Source: an uncultured Clostridia bacterium
GTDB lineage: Bacteria; Bacillota; Clostridia; Christensenellales; CAG-314
Direction of reading: 5' to 3'
Assembly: GCA_947628135.1 (NCBI GenBank)
Contig: CANQYT010000006.1
Coordinates: 38,627 to 102,626, forward strand
DNA length: 64,000 nucleotides
The notes under the pieces are model-generated. The model was not told the origin of the DNA and did no database searches. It was given only the letters and a program-made list of their open reading frames with translations. Positions 59,881 through 64,000 of this stretch are shown here, in pieces (the first letter of the stretch is position 1; every line of letters begins with the position of its first letter). Both the position numbers and the translations under genes were made by a program.

Positions 59881-60285
59881 ACGCAATTATTTATTATTTG
59901 TTTCAAACTTGCTTTCGGCGCAATATCGCTTTGAGCAGTCGCGGTCGGCGTTCTCGCTTCGCGTTCGGCTGAGGACCGCTTCGATTGCAGCGTTTGCCAA
60001 CACTGCTTTCGTCCTCTTTCGTCGGACGAAATACGCCTCCACGTAATTATTTATTATTTGTTTCAAACTTGCTTTCGGCGCAATATCGCTTTGGGCAATC
60101 GCGGTCGGCGTTCTCGCTTCGCGTTCGGCTGAGGACCGCTTCGATTGCAGCGTTTGCCAACACTGCTTTCGTCCTCTTTCGTCGGACGAAACACGCCTCC
60201 ACGTAATTATTTATTATTTGTTTCAAACTTACTTTCGGCGCAATATCGCTTTGAGCAGTCGCGGTCGGCATTCTCGCTTCGCGTT
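59872..60285. repeat. 160-base tandem repeat, 2.6 copies, each carrying the 5' end of tRNA-Ser
   Basis: Units start at 59872, 60032 and 60192, exactly 160 bases apart; the third breaks off near 60285. Each begins with the complement of the tRNA 5' end (ACGCCTCCACG) and ends with GTCGGACGAAA. A GACCGCTTCGAT piece of the D-arm region is also shared with the tRNA. Copies differ at only a few bases. Short open frames inside are products of the repeat, not genes. Confidence 0.9.
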
Positions 60286-60541
60286 TTACCGAAAGCAATT
60301 TGCCGCGCCGGCAAGCAAACGCCCGCGCCATTTTCAAGTCGAATGCACCGCTTTGCAACATCATTTATATTACATCATAACGATAGGATTGTCAAGTTCG
60401 GCGCAGCGAATTTGTTGACGACCGCACCGACAATTGTGCAAATTTACCCGTCAACGTCGCGCAAAAAACACGTACTCAGTTGCAAAAAACGCCCAAATGA
60501 GACAAAAATCTCTCAAAAATAACAAAATTTTGCGAAAATTG

Positions 60542-60570
60542 TTTACAAATATTCAAAAGAACTTTATAAT
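60542..60570 (+). promoter_or_regulatory. Promoter of the sigma factor gene
   Basis: TTTACA (60542-60547), 17-base spacer, TATAAT (60565-60570), about 40 nt before the ATG at 60611. Confidence 0.7.
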
Positions 60571-60610
60571 TAAATTCAACAAATTTTTTGAACCGCAATC
60601 GGAAACAACA

Positions 60611-61171
60611 ATGCACGATAAAGACTTCCCAAATCTAATCAGTGAACAGACCAAGCAAAAAATCAATCAATATCTGTCGGACATAAAAGCAGGCGACGCC
60701 GAAAAGTTAGATATGCTTATCGAAGAGATAGGCGGCACTATGGCGTTGATTGCCCGCAAATATCTCGACAATCCCGAGGACGATTGGTACGTAATCAGCG
60801 AAGTTTACCGCAGGATAGGCAGAAGCATAAAAACATTCAACGTTTTCCGCGACGGCTACGCGTGGCTGTACACCATTATCAAAAACGAGTCCATCAGCCT
60901 CAACACACGAGAGAAGAAATACGTTCTGTGCGACCCGTCGGATTTGGAAAGGACGCTCCAAGACAACTTTACGGAAACCTCTGCGGATTGGATAGACCTC
61001 ACAAACGCTCTCGACCATCTGGACGAGGAAAGCCGCAATATCATAACAAAAATATACCTGCAAGACATTCCGCAAAAGCAAGTTGCGCGGGAAATGCACC
61101 TGTCCGAATCGGCAATAAGTCAGCGGGTAGATAAAATTTTGGAAAAACTCAGAAAAATATTGAAAAAATAA
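60611..61171 (+). CDS. Sigma-70 family (ECF-type) RNA polymerase sigma factor
   Basis: A 186-residue sigma factor of the ECF layout. Region 2 lies at about 50-110 (YLDNPEDDWYVISEVYRRI...FRDGYAWLYTIIKN). Region 4 lies at about 130-185, with the helix-turn-helix QKQVAREMHLSESAISQRVDKIL. It should direct RNA polymerase to a small set of promoters, perhaps including the gene behind it. The start at 60611 has only a weak GGAAAC; in-frame codons further upstream would run through the promoter. It stands 60 nt before a secreted protein gene, followed by a membrane protein gene, both in the same direction. Confidence 0.85.
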   Translation: MHDKDFPNLISEQTKQKINQYLSDIKAGDAEKLDMLIEEIGGTMALIARKYLDNPEDDWYVISEVYRRIGRSIKTFNVFRDGYAWLYTIIKNESISLNTREKKYVLCDPSDLERTLQDNFTETSADWIDLTNALDHLDEESRNIITKIYLQDIPQKQVAREMHLSESAISQRVDKILEKLRKILKK

Positions 61172-61231
61172 CTTAATTTTTTCAGTACTGCGCGAGTATA
61201 TATTGCAAAAGAAAATTAAAGGAGAAAATCA

Positions 61232-62050
61232 ATGAAAAAACTAACTTGGCTGATGATCGCGATACTTTCGCTCAGTTGCATTGCGATCTGCTGCATAGAT
61301 TCCACTCAAACGGAGGCAAACGCCGAAACCGCGGAACTGCGCTACTACGACGCACCGCTGCTTTCCGCCGCCTCTATCGAAGAAATTCACTTCACCGGAA
61401 GGGTAGTAACACAAAGGGATACGGACGGCGGCGCACCGCTACACAACAGCACCCCGGGACTGGACAACTGCTGCGGACCTTTGGCGGGAACAAACGCCGT
61501 CGCTTTCTACGACAAGTACTACGAAAATCTTATCCCCAACTACTCGCCATACGACCTTGATACGGGAACTTACTATATGTCCGATTACAGAAATACCAAC
61601 CCCGTGTTGCTGGAACTGTACGACTTGATGAAGTGTAACGTCGGAGGGGATGGCGTCAGCGAAGCCGACTTCAAAAACGGCTTGCAAACATACTTCAACA
61701 AGAGAGGATTGACCATCACCTACCGTTCGGCGGCGGAAAACAAACAACTGAACTACGACACCTGCGTAGAAGCGGTAAGGGCAAACAAAGTGATTGTTTT
61801 GTTTACCACTCCGGGACATATATACGATATAGCCGGATACAACAACTACGACGTGATCACAAAAATGAGCATCAACGGAAATCATATTATGCTTGCTTAC
61901 GGATTTATGAAAAGGGTCTACTATCAAGGAAGTGATTCCCGCAAGGATTACTACGTCCGCGTAGCAACAGGTATGGGAGATCCCGACAATGCCTATTACA
62001 AAATAGATTCCACCAACCTGGAAGCGGCTTACGTCTTAGACGTTGCCTGA
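61232..62050 (+). CDS. Secreted C39-like (papain-fold) protein
   Basis: A 272-residue exported protein: signal helix 4-22 with several Cys around residues 16-21, then after about 75 residues the segment DNCCGPLAGTNAVAFYDKY, where C81 in CGP would be the nucleophile of a C39-type peptidase fold. GNHIMLAYGF holds the likely catalytic H218, and an Asp lies near GDPDNA. It may be an extracellular or surface peptidase, or an inactive peptide binder. If C21 or C20 is lipidated it would be a lipoprotein, but the lipobox is poor. The start is ATG at 61232, seven bases after AAGGAG. Second gene of the sigma-factor cluster. Confidence 0.72.
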   Translation: MKKLTWLMIAILSLSCIAICCIDSTQTEANAETAELRYYDAPLLSAASIEEIHFTGRVVTQRDTDGGAPLHNSTPGLDNCCGPLAGTNAVAFYDKYYENLIPNYSPYDLDTGTYYMSDYRNTNPVLLELYDLMKCNVGGDGVSEADFKNGLQTYFNKRGLTITYRSAAENKQLNYDTCVEAVRANKVIVLFTTPGHIYDIAGYNNYDVITKMSINGNHIMLAYGFMKRVYYQGSDSRKDYYVRVATGMGDPDNAYYKIDSTNLEAAYVLDVA

Positions 62051-62058
62051 GGAGAAAA

Positions 62059-62715
62059 ATGGAGCAAAACGATCTGCATCAACTTATAGAGCAACAAGCG
62101 GCGGAGCAAAAAAAGACGCTGTACGCCAAATACGGCGAAGAAGCGAAACGTTGCGTTGAGGAAAACGCCAAGGCAAGACAAAGGCGTAAACGTATGGCTA
62201 TACATATCTCCGCGCTTGCCGCGTCGTTCCTTGTCGTGGCGATTTGCCTTACGGTAATTTTGACCGTTGTTTCAAATAGCGATGATATAATCCGGTACAG
62301 CGATGGGGAGATCAAAACTCGTCAAACCGCAACCACACTGAAAGAATACGGTGAAAAACAGACGGACAAAATTCTGTATTTGGATTGGTATAATACCGTA
62401 GCCGTTTTTGAAACTCTCGAAGGGTACGATTCCAATGACACAGTAATTTATATTCGTGAAAGATTTTCCATAACGACGGAGCGGTCTGTTACTCTTGTCG
62501 TGATGAACAACATTTATGAGGTAAATTCATTTGAAAGATACAACAGTTTGAATGAAAGTTTCGAACTGAGTAATGGAGTTACGCTTACGTATTCCATAAA
62601 AGACAACAATATCGAAGCAAAATTCGAATACGAGGGTTACAAATACTTTTTGAGTTTCTGCGGGACAACGGACGCGGAATACGTCAAAACAACGGTTGAA
62701 AGTATGTTCGACTAA
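62059..62715 (+). CDS. Single-pass membrane protein, possible anti-sigma factor
   Basis: A 218-residue protein: about 45 cytoplasmic residues rich in Glu, Lys and Arg, one transmembrane helix at 47-71, then an external domain of short strands. This is the topology of anti-sigma factors encoded with ECF sigma factors, but no zinc-type HxxxCxxC motif (ZAS) is seen in the N-terminal part. The start is ATG at 62059 after GAGGAG, eight bases after the stop of the C39-like gene, so they form one transcript. It may bind the sigma factor and sense a signal outside, perhaps through the C39-like protein. Function is inferred from context alone. Confidence 0.6.
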   Translation: MEQNDLHQLIEQQAAEQKKTLYAKYGEEAKRCVEENAKARQRRKRMAIHISALAASFLVVAICLTVILTVVSNSDDIIRYSDGEIKTRQTATTLKEYGEKQTDKILYLDWYNTVAVFETLEGYDSNDTVIYIRERFSITTERSVTLVVMNNIYEVNSFERYNSLNESFELSNGVTLTYSIKDNNIEAKFEYEGYKYFLSFCGTTDAEYVKTTVESMFD

Positions 62716-62735
62716 ACCGATGCGAAAACAATAGA

Positions 62736-62767
62736 AAAAGAGGGCGTACCGACTGCGCCCTCTTTTT
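62736..62767 (+). terminator. Intrinsic terminator of the sigma-factor cluster
   Basis: An eleven-base stem AAAAGAGGGCG/CGCCCTCTTTT followed by T's on the plus strand, 20 nt after the last stop. It also begins the first of several related structured units. Confidence 0.9.
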
Positions 62768-62796
62768 TGCACATTGTGCGGACAACCGCGCCTGCT

Positions 62797-62937
62797 CGGC
62801 GGGAATCGTCCCGAGCGCGGCAAGGGTAAGCACATTCGGCGTGAAGACAATCTGCGCTGTGCGCAGTTGACAGCCGAATGCACAAGGGCGGACTTTTGCG
62901 AAAGCAAACTTCTATACGTTCGCCCGCAGTGGTAGAA
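62797..62937. repeat. 141-base structured intergenic repeat, copy 1
   Basis: About 94% identical to 63174-63314 without gaps (eight differences by eye). It contains nested stems: CATTCGGC with GCCGAATG, an inner CTGCGC/GCGCAG, and CTTT/AAAG. No coding frame is shared between the copies. Confidence 0.8.
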
Positions 62938-63079
62938 AACAACGAGTATTCAACAGCAATGACATAGTAAATAAGTGAGTACGAAACGCCACGTTTTTAA
63001 CCCGGGAGCGTGGCGACGAACGCCACCGAGTACAAAACGGACCGAGCGTTTCGTTATTCCACGAAAAAAGAGACAAGAA

Positions 63080-63530
63080 CAACAAGTTCAAATACAGCAA
63101 TATAAAAAGGGCGCGCCTTGCGCGTGTCCTTTTCTGTTGCGACGCATAGTGCCGCCGCCCGAAATGACGTTCCCGGCGAGAATCGTCCCGAGCGCGGCAA
63201 GGGTAAACACATTCGGCGTAAAGGCGATCTGCGCTGTGCGCAGTTGGCAGCCGAATGCACAAGGGCGGACTTTTGCGAAAGTAAACTTCTATACGTTCGC
63301 CCGCAGTGATAGAAAGAAAATTATAACTATTGCCAATTACGACATAGAGGTGACTGTTGCGGAGCGCTACGTATTTCGCTATCGCGGCGGGGCAAGAGCA
63401 AAGGGCAACAAGTTCAAAGGCAGCAATGGAAAAAGGGCGCATCTGCACCCTCTTTCCATTGCAACTAATAGGCGTAGTTGCCCGTTTTGGCGTTCCCGGC
63501 GGGAATCGTCCCCACAGCCTATCGCTTAGG
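63080..63530. repeat. Related upstream blocks of the structured repeat units
   Basis: CAACAAGTTCAAA...CAGCAAT followed by a GGGCGC hairpin occurs at 63080 and again at 63407. Together with the 141-base copies, the whole gap 62716-63530 is made of two to three diverged units, each led by a terminator-like hairpin. No gene is seen in 62716-63727. Confidence 0.65.
63174..63314. repeat. 141-base structured intergenic repeat, copy 2
   Basis: Partner of 62797-62937 at an offset of 377 bases. The substitutions mostly fall in loops or between stems. A third, short piece (TTCCCGGCGGGAATCGTCCC) is at 63494-63513. Confidence 0.8.
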
Positions 63531-63559
63531 AGCAAGCAGAAACAGGCTTTATAACATTC

Positions 63560-63585
63560 AAAACGGCTGAAACCAGTCGTTTTTT
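63560..63585. terminator. Hairpin with T runs before the LysR gene end
   Basis: AAAACGGCTG and CAGTCGTTTT pair over ten bases (one G-T), with T's on both sides. It may end the LysR-type transcript (minus) 145 nt past its stop, or stop read-through from the left. Confidence 0.65.
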
Positions 63586-63727
63586 GCGTTTTGAACGCCT
63601 GTTTTTTTGTTTATTGCGCGTTTTGCGCGGTAACTTTTATCTTGTTCTATTCTGTTCGGGTGTAATGCGGGCGTAAATCGTCGGGTGTAAAATTTGTAAT
63701 ACCGCACAATCACTTTGGAAAAACGGA

Positions 63728-64000
63728 CTACACGATTCTCGTTTCCAATTCTTTCAAAAAGACCTCGGCGCATTTGGGGAACACTTGATATTTTTTCCAA
63801 GCAATATCAAGGTGGGAAACGAGTTTCGGGAAAAGCGGACGGAAACAGAGTTCGCTATTTCCAGACGTATTGATGATGTGTTCAAGCCCCACGGCATACC
63901 CCACGCCCTCAGTGACGAATAGTGAGGCGTTATACATAAGGTTGTATGTGGCGACGATATTCAGTTCCTCTGACCGTCTTTGAAACCAATCGGTGATGAC
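63728..64000 (-). CDS. LysR-type transcriptional regulator, C-terminal fragment
   Basis: The last 90 codons of a gene that continues past the right edge; the frame is open from 64000 to the TAG at 63728. The visible part (ITDWFQRRSEELNIVATYN, then FVTEGVGYAVGLEHII and CFRPLFPKLVSHLDIAWKK) matches the second half of the LysR effector-binding domain, where GVGYAVGLE corresponds to the usual GxGxxLLP stretch. The DNA-binding part and the inducer pocket's first half lie outside the window, so target and ligand cannot be guessed. Confidence 0.8.
   Translation of the reverse strand, partial: VITDWFQRRSEELNIVATYNLMYNASLFVTEGVGYAVGLEHIINTSGNSELCFRPLFPKLVSHLDIAWKKYQVFPKCAEVFLKELETRIV

Noticed and set aside
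59872..60285. CRISPR array
   Set aside because: The units are 160 bases long, contiguous without variable spacers, and derived from the tRNA gene; no cas gene is near.
59985..60522. Short similar frames reading FVGRNTPPRNYLLFVSNLL
   Set aside because: They come from the 160-base tandem repeat beside tRNA-Ser and have no ribosome site.
62912..63535. 207-codon minus-strand frame across the structured repeats
   Set aside because: It crosses both repeat copies and hairpins, lacks a ribosome site, and differs in frame between the copies.

Overview
The window reads as chromosomal DNA of a low-to-mid G+C Bacillota, most likely an uncultured gut Clostridia-type anaerobe. The reasons are strong AGGAGG ribosome sites, many consensus TTGACA/TATAAT promoters, a free-standing Spo0A-type DNA-binding domain, KtrAB/TrkAH potassium uptake, lipoproteins with InlB-type and BspA-type repeats, and a Gram-positive fructan locus with LplB/LplC/YtcP-type ABC permeases. 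Most genes are on the minus strand. Very long open frames lie antisense to the G+C-rich genes and are not annotated as genes.

Left part (1-28 kb), housekeeping and metabolism. It opens with the 5' part of a surface lipoprotein gene whose promoter spacer carries a run of nine G. Next come a UlaG-like metallohydrolase, an MDR dehydrogenase, a flavin-reductase-like protein, an isochorismatase-like hydrolase, an M3-like lipoprotein peptidase, trkA-trkH, an acyl-CoA-synthetase-like enzyme, a phosphoribosyltransferase and an apparently leaderless HAD phosphatase. A five-gene glycerol-phosphate operon follows: GlpA-type dehydrogenase, FAD oxidoreductase, DUF1667 protein, FGGY kinase and an alkyl-DHAP-synthase-like flavoenzyme. 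Then come a small lipoprotein, leuS-cysK, the Spo0A-C-like gene with 0A-box-like sites in front of it, and nnrD.

Middle (28-31 kb), A+T-rich accessory DNA: an Mrr-type type IV restriction endonuclease, a PIN-like gene broken or recoded at a T8 run, gene debris and a 57-residue ORF.

31-48.7 kb, a fructan/sucrose utilisation locus. A LacI-type regulator is divergent from an eleven-gene operon encoding a modular surface lipoprotein, a membrane-anchored secreted protein, two permeases, a solute-binding protein, a YesL-like membrane protein, a carbohydrate-binding lipoprotein, a cytoplasmic GH32, a lipoprotein GH32, a PfkB fructokinase and an MsmK-type ATPase. Operator-like palindromes lie in the divergent promoter region.

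48.8-57.6 kb, an A+T-rich block with the best candidate defence system: a 1150-residue protein of unknown fold followed by a 1574-residue DEAH helicase with a DUF1998-type C-terminus, an arrangement like Druantia type III. A decayed small gene with its own promoter stands at the head of this operon.

58-64 kb: a G+C-rich, probably recently acquired aminoglycoside N3-acetyltransferase, tRNA-Ser(UGA) with 160-bp tandem repeats that copy its 5' end, an ECF-type sigma factor with a secreted C39-like protein and a membrane protein, highly structured 141-bp duplicated intergenic elements, and the 3' end of a LysR-type regulator running off the right edge.
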